The notes under the pieces are model-generated. The model worked only from the letters and a program-made list of their open reading frames with translations. It had not been told where the DNA came from and did not search any database. Positions 46,311-53,594 of a stretch of DNA of 64,000 nucleotides are shown here, piece after piece (the first letter of the stretch is position 1; the number at the start of each line of letters is the position of its first letter). A program made the translations under genes and the position numbers. The stretch comes from a virus: the IMG/VR virus record IMGVR_UViG_3300009082_000016, positions 62,001-126,000 of that record; one strand, written 5' to 3'.

Positions 46311-46882
46311 CACTTCCTCCCGCGTCGGAGCAGCTCGATCAGGATGCCCGCGATGTTCCAGGCGTCGTCTCCGCCCCGGTGGTGCGTACCCTCCAGCGGC
46401 AGGCCCAGGCGCTTGAGCGCCTCGTCCATTCCGACTTCCCGGTCCCACCCGAGCATCAGCGCACACAGGTTCTTCACGTTGATGTGCCGGGGGCCGAACG
46501 GATACTCCGCCCCCCACTTCGACTTGGCCTTGGTATGCCACGTCTGCTTGTCGAACATCTTGCGGTCGTAGTCACCGTAGCTGGCCCAGGTGATGTTCTT
46601 CGATCCGAGCGCACGCAGGTCGTTGCAGACGGCAGCGAACGGGCCACCATCGCGGTCGAGCAGCTCCTGCGTCAGCGTCGTCAGCTTCGTGCAGAACGGA
46701 CTGACCTTCGACACGACAGGCTTGACGAGGTAGGTGCCGTGTACCTCCGGCTTCAGGTCTGACGTACGCAGGACGCAGAACCCGACCTCGATGATCTCGC
46801 TCTCCTGACCGGACGGTGGATCACCCTCCCAGCAGGTGGATTCCACGTCCACGACCAGCACCCGGTTCAGCTTGATCGGCAT
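46310..46882 (-). CDS. DEDDh-type 3'-5' exonuclease (ERI1/RNase T-like)
   Basis: The 190-residue protein has RVLVVDVESTCWE (Asp12, Glu14 = DxE, Exo I), ASYGDYDRKMF around residue 110 (Exo II Asp), and EGTHHRGGDDAWNIA near 165-178 (H...D, Exo III). This is the complete DEDDh site. The sequence around Exo III and the 'CWE' after Exo I are of the ERI1-like subgroup, which trims RNA 3' ends. ATG 46882 has TGGAG upstream. Likely substrates are RNA or ssDNA. Confidence 0.85.
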   Translation of the reverse strand: MPIKLNRVLVVDVESTCWEGDPPSGQESEIIEVGFCVLRTSDLKPEVHGTYLVKPVVSKVSPFCTKLTTLTQELLDRDGGPFAAVCNDLRALGSKNITWASYGDYDRKMFDKQTWHTKAKSKWGAEYPFGPRHINVKNLCALMLGWDREVGMDEALKRLGLPLEGTHHRGGDDAWNIAGILIELLRRGRK

Positions 46883-46892
46883 CAGAACTCCA

Positions 46893-47126
46893 TCACCTGC
46901 TCCAGCACGCGATCGACAGCTCGTCCAGGGTGTTCGCCATCCGCCGCAGGTCCTTCGACGAGAGGACACAGCCGAGACCCTGGTCCAGGGCCAGGTGCCC
47001 GTCGGTCAACTCGCCGCGGACGTCACCGATGAACGCCTTCGCCTTCTCCCGGCTGTCCGCCACGACGTAGTCCAGGAAGAGTTCGTCGTCGCTCGAATCC
47101 GCCGAGACCACGAGGTACTTCTTCAC
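46893..47126 (-). CDS. Hypothetical 77-residue protein
   Basis: GTG 47126 has GGAGG upstream and overlaps the previous stop (GTGA). The product (MKKYLVVSADSSDDELFLDY...) has a strand-helix fold reminiscent of small defence-modulating or regulatory proteins, but no family is clear. It ends 11 bases before the exonuclease start. Confidence 0.65.
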   Translation of the reverse strand: MKKYLVVSADSSDDELFLDYVVADSREKAKAFIGDVRGELTDGHLALDQGLGCVLSSKDLRRMANTLDELSIACWSR

Positions 47127-47461
47127 CGATCCTCCAGGAAACCCCAATAGAAGCGGGGCCAGTGCTGGAACGTCAGCGTCCCCCGCTTGCCATCCGAGCG
47201 CCGGCGCACAACGACGTAGGGGGCCATGAACCCCTCGACCTCGAAATCGCGCTGCATCTCGGTGACGTCCCAGACCTGGTCGTGCTCCTTCTCGAGCGCC
47301 TCCCGCTGGGCCTGCTTCGCGTTGATCTCGTCGACCGCCTTCATCCGGGCGTCCTCCGAGGTGTCCTGCCCCGTGCTGACGGGGTCCGGGTTGAAGTTGA
47401 TGACCTCCACGTTGGGGCCGAACACCTTCTTCAGCTGTTCTCCGAGCTTGCTGTTGTTCAT
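47123..47461 (-). CDS. Hypothetical 112-residue protein
   Basis: ATG 47461 follows GGGAGGAAGGG. The N-terminal part has SKLGEQLKKVFGPNVEVINF, then a charged helix (NAKQAQREALEKEHDQVW) and a C-terminal strand region (YVVVRRRSDGKRGTLTFQHW). No family is recognised. Its stop overlaps the next start. Confidence 0.7.
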   Translation of the reverse strand: MNNSKLGEQLKKVFGPNVEVINFNPDPVSTGQDTSEDARMKAVDEINAKQAQREALEKEHDQVWDVTEMQRDFEVEGFMAPYVVVRRRSDGKRGTLTFQHWPRFYWGFLEDR

Positions 47462-47784
47462 CCCTTCCTCCCTTGGGGGGTGCCGGTGTGGCGCCCCTTC
47501 AACGACGCGAAGTACTTGCCTGCCTTGTTGACCGCCGTCTCCAAGTGCCGACATGCTCTCTCCCCCCAGCGAATCCGCTCCGCCAGGCGCTCCTTTCGCG
47601 GCACCTCCACGTCGGACCAGGGCGGCAGCGTGTTCAGGGCCTTCTGCGCCCGGATGCCGTCCAGCACGCCGACCGCCTGATCGGCCATCTCCTGCAGGAT
47701 CAGCCGTAGGAAAACGAGGTCGGTTTCGGGGGAAGTCGGAAGAGGCAGCTCCGCAATGTTGGGGGGGTCATCGTCGTCCCGCAT
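47458..47784 (-). CDS. Hypothetical helical protein
   Basis: A 108-residue protein with an acidic Pro-rich start (RDDDDPPNIAELPLP) and helical remainder (FLRLILQEMADQAVGVLDGI, LAERIRWGERACRHLETAV), ending in a basic tail. ATG 47784 overlaps the previous stop (TGATG). Family unknown. Confidence 0.65.
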   Translation of the reverse strand: MRDDDDPPNIAELPLPTSPETDLVFLRLILQEMADQAVGVLDGIRAQKALNTLPPWSDVEVPRKERLAERIRWGERACRHLETAVNKAGKYFASLKGRHTGTPQGRKG

Positions 47785-47990
47785 CACGTCTCCTCGTCCA
47801 GGGGCAGGATGGCGTAGTTGGCCACGAAGGCCACTTCCCGTTTCGCTCGCTCGAGCTGCTGGATCACCTTGGACTGGGCCTTCATGAACATGATCCGATG
47901 GTTGCTCTCGACGACTTCCACCGTCTCCAGGTACCAGGTGTGGTCCATGCGACCAACGGCGATCTCCACCCGCCGCTTCCGGCCGCGCAT
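47784..47990 (-). CDS. Hypothetical 68-residue protein
   Basis: A short protein with an N-terminal basic strand pair (GRKRRVEIAVGRMDHTWYLE) and a helix (FMKAQSKVIQQLERAKREVA). ATG 47990 overlaps the previous stop (TGATG). Family unknown. Confidence 0.65.
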   Translation of the reverse strand: MRGRKRRVEIAVGRMDHTWYLETVEVVESNHRIMFMKAQSKVIQQLERAKREVAFVANYAILPLDEET

Positions 47991-48289
47991 CAACCCGCCT
48001 TCACCTTCCGGTGGGACTTCTTGACACCACCCTTCGGCTTCACCGGAATCCTGGCCACGTGTCGGAAACGCTTGTAGCTCGTCTCGATACGCCACCGCGT
48101 CCTTGTCCCGACCTTCCCGTAGGGCTGGAGCGGGTCGGGAACGACGCACGACGCCTCGCCATGGTCGGCATCCTCTTCACCAGACCCACTCGCACCCCAG
48201 CAGAACGCCTTGAGCGGCACGCCGTTGTACCAGTGCTTCTTGCGCCCGCATACGGGGCAAGGACCGATCACGTCGTCGTACTTCTTCAT
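47990..48289 (-). CDS. Zinc-finger-like protein with basic tail
   Basis: ATG 48289 has AAGGAGACGGG upstream. The 99-residue product has CPVCGRKKHWYNG at residues ~11-23, a further Cys-rich loop and a very basic C-terminus (RIPVKPKGGVKKSHRKVKAG). Nucleic-acid binding is suggested by composition. Confidence 0.7.
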   Translation of the reverse strand: MKKYDDVIGPCPVCGRKKHWYNGVPLKAFCWGASGSGEEDADHGEASCVVPDPLQPYGKVGTRTRWRIETSYKRFRHVARIPVKPKGGVKKSHRKVKAG

Positions 48290-48507
48290 CCCGTCTCCTT
48301 CTTGCCCTTCTCCTGGAACGCACCGACCGTGCCGGCGTGGTTGCATTCCTGGCAGATGATGCCGGACTTGTCGTCCCACTCGACCTCGTGGAACTCATCC
48401 GCCCCGTCGTCGTGGAAGTTGAACCACGCCACGCCGCGGATACGGAAGTACTTCTCCTGCCCGCATTCGGGGCAGCGGATTCCTGCCAGGCAGTTGGTGT
48501 TCGGCAT
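48286..48507 (-). CDS. Zinc-ribbon mini-protein
   Basis: A 73-residue protein with CPECGQEKYFRI (12-23) and CQECNHAGTVG (52-62), a clean CxxC...CxxC ribbon. The middle is acidic (HDDGADEFHEVEWDD). The stop overlaps the next start. GGAGGAGG precedes ATG 48507. Confidence 0.75.
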   Translation of the reverse strand: MPNTNCLAGIRCPECGQEKYFRIRGVAWFNFHDDGADEFHEVEWDDKSGIICQECNHAGTVGAFQEKGKKETG

Positions 48508-48522
48508 CAGCCCTCCTCCACG

Positions 48523-48642
48523 CTAGAACCGCCATCCATTGCGGACGCAGTTTTCAAGATGCTTCACCTGCGCGTTGAGGATCTCCACGCGGGCAGACAG
48601 ACACAACACGCCGACCCCCAGCAGGATGACGGCCAGCGTCAC
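48523..48642 (-). CDS. Micro membrane protein, 39 residues
   Basis: GTG 48642 overlaps the stop of the coiled-coil gene (GTGA). The product has one membrane span (MTLAVILLGVGVLCLSARV) followed by a short amphipathic helix (EILNAQVKHLENCVRNGW). Single-span plus helix architecture is like small inner-membrane spanins or regulators, but it is much shorter. Translation coupling supports reality. Confidence 0.6.
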   Translation of the reverse strand: MTLAVILLGVGVLCLSARVEILNAQVKHLENCVRNGWRF

Positions 48643-49247
48643 GGCTTGCCCTCCACCGGGAACAGCGCGTCAGTCGCATCCGGCCACGTCTGATCGCACA
48701 CCTTGCGCGGCGTGTTCCATGCACACTGGTCGCCCTCACCGTAGATGCTCGTTCCGTTCGAGGCACGTTCGCAGCAATAGAGAACGCGGGCTTCGTCGAG
48801 CTCACGCATCGTGGCCTTGCACTTCGTCTCCCACTCCATCGAGGCGTTCGACCTGAGAACGCAGAGTTGCCGCGATTGCGAAAGATCGGCTTCCGCCTTC
48901 TGACGCAGCGTTTCTTCGATGCACAGTTTCTCGTGATCTTCTCTGAGCGATGCGGACAACTCGTCGCGCTCACGCTCGGCCTTCTCGGCGCGGGCAGTGG
49001 CGGCGTGGTACTCGTTGCGGAACGTGTCCCTGTAGCTCCGCATCTCGTCCCTCTCGGCAAACGCACCGAGCGCCTCTTGCTCGATGCCGGCGAGCCGCGA
49101 CACCTCGGCACGGAGGGCTTCGCAGGTGTCACACAGGTCCGCCACCGACACTGGCAACACCGCACCGCCAGCGCCTAGCGCGTTGCACGACACGTTGCCC
49201 ATCATGTTGCGGGCTGCTCGCACGAGTTCTTTCGTCAGCGTGGTCAC
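48639..49247 (-). CDS. Coiled-coil protein with Cys pairs
   Basis: GTG 49247 overlaps the upstream stop (GTGA); this start gives a 202-residue product beginning MTTLTKELVRAARNM. A long coiled coil (residues ~45-115, RAEKAERERDELSASLREDH) is followed by a C-terminal part with CC, CAW and CDQTW. The first residues resemble a 13-codon frame at 49686. Family unknown. Confidence 0.7.
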   Translation of the reverse strand: MTTLTKELVRAARNMMGNVSCNALGAGGAVLPVSVADLCDTCEALRAEVSRLAGIEQEALGAFAERDEMRSYRDTFRNEYHAATARAEKAERERDELSASLREDHEKLCIEETLRQKAEADLSQSRQLCVLRSNASMEWETKCKATMRELDEARVLYCCERASNGTSIYGEGDQCAWNTPRKVCDQTWPDATDALFPVEGKP

Positions 49248-49477
49248 CAGTCCATCTCCTCTTCCATCTCCACGACCTCCTCCACGATCTCTTCCTCGTC
49301 GTCCTCGATTCTGGTCCAACCGTATGCGTACACAGGCCACCCGCTGAAGAACACCCAGGTCATGAACTCGCCATTCCACGCGCCGGCCACGCTCGTCACC
49401 ATACCAAGCCACGTCAGCACCCAGAACGACACCGATCTTGCCAGCGCACTACCGAAGACCCAAGTCGGCAGCGTCAT
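49244..49477 (-). CDS. Membrane protein with acidic tail
   Basis: The 77-residue product has two hydrophobic segments (ARSVSFWVLTWLGMVTSVAG and EFMTWVFFSGWPVYAYGW) and an extremely acidic C-terminus (EDDEEEIVEEVVEMEEEMDW). ATG 49477 overlaps the previous stop (ATGA). The tail would face the cytoplasm. Function unknown. Confidence 0.7.
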   Translation of the reverse strand: MTLPTWVFGSALARSVSFWVLTWLGMVTSVAGAWNGEFMTWVFFSGWPVYAYGWTRIEDDEEEIVEEVVEMEEEMDW

Positions 49478-49689
49478 CGGGCCACCCGCAACTGCTTGCA
49501 GTCCGCCGCGCTCTCTGCCGCATCTTTGTCCCCGAACATTGCATTGTAGTTCAGCCAGTCGCAGTAGTGATCCTTCCACGTTGCGATGTTCGGATCGACC
49601 AGAACGCAGACAGGGCATGTCGCCCAGCCAGCCTCCCCGCTCCATTCGTGACCGCACGCACGGCAGCGATACCGCGCAGCCATTTTCAC
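49474..49689 (-). CDS. Zinc-ribbon protein
   Basis: A 71-residue product: YRCRACGHEW (CxxC) and TCPVCVLVD (CxxC) form a rubredoxin-like or ribbon site. A C-terminal helix (KDAAESAADCKQLRVAR) follows. GTG 49689 overlaps the previous micro-frame stop (GTGA); ATG 49683 is possible. Confidence 0.7.
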   Translation of the reverse strand: MKMAARYRCRACGHEWSGEAGWATCPVCVLVDPNIATWKDHYCDWLNYNAMFGDKDAAESAADCKQLRVAR

Positions 49690-49727
49690 TTCGCCACCTT
49701 GGTTCGTTCCTTCGTCAGCGCGGTCAT
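49686..49727 (-). other. 13-codon frame, possible remnant or leader peptide
   Basis: ATG 49727, with AAGGGG upstream, encodes MTALTKERTKVAK and its stop overlaps the GTG of the zinc-ribbon gene. It closely resembles the start MTTLTKELVRAAR of the 48639-49247 product, so it may be a truncated duplicate kept as a coupling peptide. Confidence 0.35.
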
Positions 49728-49732
49728 CGGCC

Positions 49733-49996
49733 CTACCCCTTCTCTCCCAGGTCCCGCCGGATGACAATCCGCTCCAGCCGATGGCAGGGCTTGCAGCGGA
49801 CGTAGTACGCCCGCCCCACGAGCGTCTTCCGCTTGTACTCGCAGCTCAGGCACCACTTCGTGCCCGTGAGCAGGACGCAGTCGCCGGTGTCCTTGAACAG
49901 CGGGCACTTCGTCGAGCAGTGCCGGTCACCCAGCGTCCGGATCCGAACCCCGTCGATCAGCCGGTTCCGCGCTCTCGTCGAGGGAGATCTCCCCAT
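49733..49996 (-). CDS. Cys-rich zinc-binding protein, start uncertain
   Basis: The credible part reads LIDGVRIRTLGDRHCSTKCP, then LFKDTGDCVLLTGTKWCLSC and YYVRCKPCHRLERIV, with eight cysteines in CxxxC/CxxC pairs. ATG 49996 gives 87 residues. ATG 50065 has a better ribosome site (AGGGAGA) but its extra residues are Arg/Ser-rich shadow of the overlapping upstream gene. Two zinc sites are likely. Confidence 0.6.
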   Translation of the reverse strand: MGRSPSTRARNRLIDGVRIRTLGDRHCSTKCPLFKDTGDCVLLTGTKWCLSCEYKRKTLVGRAYYVRCKPCHRLERIVIRRDLGEKG

Positions 49997-50135
49997 ACTG
50001 GAGCGCGAGGAAATGGTAGTCGCACGACCGGCAGAACGCCCCCCTCTCGGTGATGTACGTTTCATGTCCCGTCTCCCTTCGATGCTGAGCGGCATCTTCC
50101 TTCGCGTCCCGCAGGCTGCCGAAGTCAGTGCCCAT
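49926..50135 (-). CDS. Small protein with CxxC motif
   Basis: A 69-residue product (MGTDFGSLRDAKEDAAQHRR...) with CRSCDYHFLAL in the middle and an acidic end. ATG 50135 overlaps the previous stop (TGATG). It overlaps the next gene's N-terminal region by 70 bases or more. Family unknown. Confidence 0.6.
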   Translation of the reverse strand: MGTDFGSLRDAKEDAAQHRRETGHETYITERGAFCRSCDYHFLALQYGEISLDESAEPADRRGSDPDAG

Positions 50136-50341
50136 CAGACCTCGGACCCCACGCCGCCCTGGCGCTTCGACCCGGACTCAGGCACGACCACGGTCTGCAA
50201 CTGCGGCTCCGGCGGCACGGGGAGCCTTCCCGTACCGCCACATCGCGGGCAGACCGTCATCGACAGGACATCGTCACCCGACTCGTCCTCCAGCTTCCCT
50301 GCCCCGTCACAGATGTCGCAAGTCACCCAGTACTGGCTCAC
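50135..50341 (-). CDS. DnaJ-type zinc-finger mini-protein
   Basis: A 68-residue product with two CxxCxGxG repeats: CDICDGAGK (8-16) and CPRCGGTGR (31-39), the zinc-binding pattern of the DnaJ central domain. Stand-alone versions occur in phages and bacteria. GTG 50341 overlaps the previous stop (GTGA). A protein-binding or zinc-dependent redox role is likely. Confidence 0.8.
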   Translation of the reverse strand: MSQYWVTCDICDGAGKLEDESGDDVLSMTVCPRCGGTGRLPVPPEPQLQTVVVPESGSKRQGGVGSEV

Positions 50342-50856
50342 GGTTCCCTCCTGCAGGCCCTCTCGGCCTTGGCATTCTGGATCGCACGCTCCCACCCCCG
50401 GCGCCGGCCGATGTGCGGCGGGTCCGCGTAGTACCCCAGCTTCTCCTCCTTCGCCGTGAGCAACGCCCACTCCGCGTAGCGCGGATCGCCCTTCCCGATC
50501 ATCAGCTCCTTGCGGTGAAGGATGCTGGGGTTCTCCTGGGCCTCGCGGTGGAACTTCTTCCTCCCCGTCGCCAGGTTGTAGATCGTCGAGTGCAACAGGG
50601 CCGGGTGGGAGTGGTCGACAAACCGCGGGTACCACAGGAAGCTGACGATCGGCTGGTGCAGGTGGATCTTCAGCACGTTCCAAGGCGGGCTTGGCTCGGG
50701 CAGCGCCAGCTTCAACGCCCCCGTCACGTAGAACCGCAACTCGGTGGGCAGCCGCGGGATCGACAGCCGGTGGACGTAGAGCGCGTTGCCCGTGCTCTTC
50801 CCCACCTCGGACCGCCGGGATGCGGCCCGGAGGGCAGCCAGGTCGAGGTGTGCCAT
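50338..50856 (-). CDS. Homologue of the N-terminal domain of Dnd-associated methyltransferase-type proteins
   Basis: The 172-residue protein reads NALYVHRLSIPRLPTELRFY, VLKIHLHQPIVSFLWYPRFV, DHSHPALLHSTIYNL, NPSILHRKELMIGKGDPRYA and LTAKEEKLGYYADPPHIGRR-RGWE. This order matches, from memory, the start of 'DNA phosphorothioation-associated putative methyltransferase' proteins (LYVHRsaL..LPp.LR.Y, vSyL.YPdFd.DPHPaL, NPpILHRKEtfv, LT.qEE..GLl....rIG...gWe). The catalytic C-terminal domain is absent. ATG 50856 has GGAGAAG upstream. It may be a stand-alone adaptor, or a decoy of a host defence protein. Confidence 0.6.
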   Translation of the reverse strand: MAHLDLAALRAASRRSEVGKSTGNALYVHRLSIPRLPTELRFYVTGALKLALPEPSPPWNVLKIHLHQPIVSFLWYPRFVDHSHPALLHSTIYNLATGRKKFHREAQENPSILHRKELMIGKGDPRYAEWALLTAKEEKLGYYADPPHIGRRRGWERAIQNAKAERACRREP

Positions 50857-50859
50857 CCG

Positions 50860-51258
50860 CTACTTCTCCGGAAGCTCGAGCCAGCGATGGCAGTGGTTCT
50901 CGACCCAGGTCTCAAACAGGTACCGTTGTGGATCGTCCACCCCGGGCCAGCCCCACGAGGTGATCTCGGCCAGCCGCTTCTCGAGCGACTGGATCTCGTT
51001 CGAGTGCCGGGACATCTCGAGGTGGAAGAACCGGGTCAGCACCTGCCGCTGACCGTTCTCCTGCATTGAGTCCAACCGCTTCAGGTCGTCCACGATGCCC
51101 ACGATGTCCCGCCGATGGGCGCGGATCTGGTGGCGGCACAGCCAGTACTCCAACGCCCGCGGGATCCAATCGGCCATCGTCTGGTCCAGCGGGACACGCC
51201 CGGCAGCCTCACGGACCAGCTCAGCGTAGCGAATCGTCTTCCGTGGCTTCGTGCTCAC
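50860..51258 (-). CDS. Hypothetical helical protein
   Basis: A 132-residue all-helical protein (AGRVPLDQTMADWIPRALEYWL, HRRDIVGIVDDLKRLD) with conserved-looking Trp residues at the end. GTG 51258 overlaps the YkgJ-type gene's stop (GTGA). It lies next to the Dnd-like gene. No family is recognised. Confidence 0.65.
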   Translation of the reverse strand: MSTKPRKTIRYAELVREAAGRVPLDQTMADWIPRALEYWLCRHQIRAHRRDIVGIVDDLKRLDSMQENGQRQVLTRFFHLEMSRHSNEIQSLEKRLAEITSWGWPGVDDPQRYLFETWVENHCHRWLELPEK

Positions 51259-52082
51259 TTCACCTTCTCCGTTTCCTCCCCCGTCTCCTTTTCCGTCGCC
51301 TTCAACCGCTCGCGGGCCAGCTCGCGCATCCTGTTCGACAGCGCCCCCTGGTCCGGCGTCGACACCTCATAGGGCAGCCAGTCGCGCTCGATGCGCTTGC
51401 GGAACGACGACCACGTCTCCCGCGTGTACCAGTTGCGCCCCAGCGCCCAGATGCCACCCGGCAGCGTGGTCGTCGGCGTGCTGCCCAGATCGAGGCTGCC
51501 GGCGATGCCAAGCACCACATCGATCGACGCGGCACGCATCTTCACCAGCGTGGTGTCGAGGCAGTGGATCTCCGGGTCGTGGGCTTCGCACTGCTCGGGC
51601 GTCGCCCGCACGTAGTACGCCCGGCACGACGTCGGGCGGGCCTCGTAGATCGAGCACTTCCCATCCTGGAGGAACAGGCAGGGCACCCGCCGCTCGTACC
51701 ACTCGGTGTGCGACACCTTCGCCTGCTCGTCGTGCCGTTGCCGGCACTGCTCCAGGAAGTCGCGCTTGAGCAGGTTGTGGTAGTCCAGGTACGCCGTGGC
51801 GATCAGCGCGTCGAGCGGGGAGACCACCACGGGGATGGTGCAGCAGCTGCCCGTGTGGCAGTCCTTGCAGGCCGGCTTGATGCCCTCCTTCTCGGCCGCT
51901 TCGAGAATCTTCGCGACCAGCTCATCGACGCCCTCGAGCATCACGATCGCCATGGACATCATCTTCCGGAAGGTGAGCGGCCCGCTCTTCCGGACTTCCT
52001 GGACCCCCTTCCGGACGGTCTTGTCCATCCGCTCGAGCTCCTCCTTGGCAATCGCGTCGAGAGTTGCTTGCTCCAATCCCAT
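51255..52082 (-). CDS. YkgJ-family cysteine-cluster protein
   Basis: The 275-residue protein has CKDCHTGSCCTIPVVVS (Cys72, 75, 80, 81) and CLFLQDGKCSIYEARPTS then CRAYYV (~134-156), the complete Cys cluster of the YkgJ (zinc/iron-chelating) family. 'GkCsIYe.RP..CR.Y' is the family hallmark. Members may bind an Fe-S cluster or zinc; their reaction is unknown. The C-terminal extension is basic and charged. ATG 52082 has AGGAGG upstream. Second member in the window after 41622. Confidence 0.8.
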   Translation of the reverse strand: MGLEQATLDAIAKEELERMDKTVRKGVQEVRKSGPLTFRKMMSMAIVMLEGVDELVAKILEAAEKEGIKPACKDCHTGSCCTIPVVVSPLDALIATAYLDYHNLLKRDFLEQCRQRHDEQAKVSHTEWYERRVPCLFLQDGKCSIYEARPTSCRAYYVRATPEQCEAHDPEIHCLDTTLVKMRAASIDVVLGIAGSLDLGSTPTTTLPGGIWALGRNWYTRETWSSFRKRIERDWLPYEVSTPDQGALSNRMRELARERLKATEKETGEETEKVK

Positions 52083-52128
52083 CCCGAAAACCTCCTCTTG
52101 GTCTGCTCCACCCGCGGATACCATGGCT

Positions 52129-52701
52129 CTACCACTTCTTCCGGGGATCGGCCTTGAGGCCCGTCATCCCGAAGATTCCGTGGGCCTGCACCGTTTGCGG
52201 ACACCAGCGGGTACTGCCCGGTGCCCCAATCGAATCGATCTGCTGGGTGTGGAGCACCCAATGCTGTTCCAGACGCTCGGCGGACACCGTAGTTCTGCAT
52301 CGCACACAGCAACACGGCCGCATCAAGGTAACCGGCGTCAACAGCTGATGCAACCCGGCGTTGTAGAACTCCTGACTGGAGTGCCGAAGTTCCTTGTCGA
52401 TCCCGTCCGACAGGCCCTTTCTTGCCGCCGCCAACGACGCCTCCCCGTCGTCTCTCCCCCCCGTGCGAGCTCCGGAAGTCAGCCCACTTCTTCTTGCCGC
52501 CCAGACGGACAGCAGCTGCAGTCTTCCTACCGCTCGACGCGCAACGACGGCATAGCGACCAGCCCTGCTAAACCTGGTCGCCTCGCGACAGCACCACTCC
52601 ACGGCCGACACGGACCCGTAAACCGTTTCCACCATCGTGTCCGCCGACAGCTGCTGGGTCACCTGCACCAGTCCGTCCTCCCTGGCTTCCTCCGGAGTCA
52701 T
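52129..52701 (-). CDS. Hypothetical protein with CCCxxC / HxxxH
   Basis: The 190-residue product has a middle Ala/Arg-rich region and a C-terminal CCCVRCRTT followed by HWVLH, a potential C2H2-like zinc finger. The start (MTPEEAREDGLVQVTQQLS) has a weak ribosome site. No family is recognised. The central part is compositionally odd, so an internal mis-frame cannot be excluded. Confidence 0.5.
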   Translation of the reverse strand: MTPEEAREDGLVQVTQQLSADTMVETVYGSVSAVEWCCREATRFSRAGRYAVVARRAVGRLQLLSVWAARRSGLTSGARTGGRDDGEASLAAARKGLSDGIDKELRHSSQEFYNAGLHQLLTPVTLMRPCCCVRCRTTVSAERLEQHWVLHTQQIDSIGAPGSTRWCPQTVQAHGIFGMTGLKADPRKKW

Positions 52702-52705
52702 GCTC

Positions 52706-53068
52706 TCACCAGGGCTTCCCGGAGCGGCACACCTTCCTTCTATCCCACGGGCGCATGCCGGGCAAGAACTCGGCCCAGGCCACCCGCGGCGGCGCCACGT
52801 GCTTCATGTCGAATGGCGCCTTGCCGATGCGCCGGTCGACCTGCCGCAGGATGCGGGCGATCGTCTCGCGGCTGACGCCCACCATCCGCGCCACCCGACT
52901 CGCCGTCAAGCCGAACATGTAGACGGTGCGGAACACGAACTGCTCCCGCGGCGGCATCGAACAGAGCGCGGCGCAGAGCCCCACCTGGAACTCGAGGGGC
53001 ATGTTCTGGACCCACGGGGCGAGGGAACCACGCCGGCCGCGCTGCTTGGCGCCAAACATGTTCGTCAT
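52706..53068 (-). CDS. Sigma-region-4-like helix-turn-helix protein
   Basis: The 120-residue protein carries ALCSMPPREQFVFRTVYMFG then LTASRVARMVGVSRETIARI and LRQVDRRIGKA, the sigma-70 region 4 arrangement ('LP.reR.Vf.l..f.glt..eiA...gvs..tV'). No region 2 is visible, so it is a stand-alone -35-binding-like regulator, as in some phage co-activators. ATG 53068 overlaps the upstream stop (ATGA) and has GGTGGAGG upstream. Confidence 0.7.
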   Translation of the reverse strand: MTNMFGAKQRGRRGSLAPWVQNMPLEFQVGLCAALCSMPPREQFVFRTVYMFGLTASRVARMVGVSRETIARILRQVDRRIGKAPFDMKHVAPPRVAWAEFLPGMRPWDRRKVCRSGKPW

Positions 53069-53430
53069 CCTCCACCTGCCAGCTTCTTCCCCTCTTCGCA
53101 GTCGCAGAGGATGTCGTTGGAGATGTGCCCCGTGTCGAGGCACTTCTCGCACTCCATGATCAGGAACTCCTTCCGGCCCCTCACGTCGGCGAGGTAGTCG
53201 GTGACCGCGTCCAGGAAGTTGGTCAGCCCCTCCATGCAGTCGTCATCGTCCTTGCTGAACTGGATCAGCTCCGGCCCCGGCGTCCCGTACTCCACGCCCC
53301 GGGCCATCTGGGCGCGGCGGAACCGGCCCGATAGCTCCAGCAGGCAGAGCCGCTGCTTCTTCCAGAGCTCAGGGTCGAGCTTCTTGAGAATGTCCTCGAT
53401 GGTCGCGAATCCAAGATCTCCACAAGCCAT
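53065..53430 (-). CDS. Hypothetical Cys-containing protein below the RNA array
   Basis: A 121-residue helical protein with a C-terminal metal-like patch (CEKCLDTGHISNDILCDCEEG). ATG 53430 has AAAGGAGAAG upstream and is the first start codon downstream of the three tandem structured elements at 53449-53892. Those elements therefore form its 5' leader if transcription comes from upstream. Family unknown. Confidence 0.7.
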   Translation of the reverse strand: MACGDLGFATIEDILKKLDPELWKKQRLCLLELSGRFRRAQMARGVEYGTPGPELIQFSKDDDDCMEGLTNFLDAVTDYLADVRGRKEFLIMECEKCLDTGHISNDILCDCEEGKKLAGGG

Positions 53431-53448
53431 GTGCTTCTCCTTTCCTAT

Positions 53449-53594
53449 GGTGGCTTCCAGCAGGGACCGGCCGAAGCCGATCCCTGCGACCTGGTGGCGT
53501 CAGTCAGAGGCTAGTCCGATTCCTGTCGCAGCTAGCCGTAACGATCCAGGGCATGCCGGAGTCCCACGTCAGCGGGCCCCTGCTGGAAACCACC
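53449..53594 (-). ncRNA. Structured element, tandem unit A
   Basis: The ends pair as GGTGG(C)TTCCAGCAGGG with its complement (53449-53465/53578-53594). The single plus-strand mismatch (C-A) becomes U-G on the minus strand. Inside are a CCCGC-UGAC-GUGGG hairpin followed by ACUCCGGCA, and a GAUCGGC-UUCG-GCCGGUC hairpin with a stable UUCG tetraloop. The central region forms GGCUAG/CUAGCC. It abuts unit B with no spacer. Minus-strand RNA fits best. Function unknown. Confidence 0.75.

Noticed and set aside
52735-52760. GATAG-like site upstream of 52701
   Set aside because: It lies inside the end of a coding region, lacks WGACRT, and is not near the consensus G-run.
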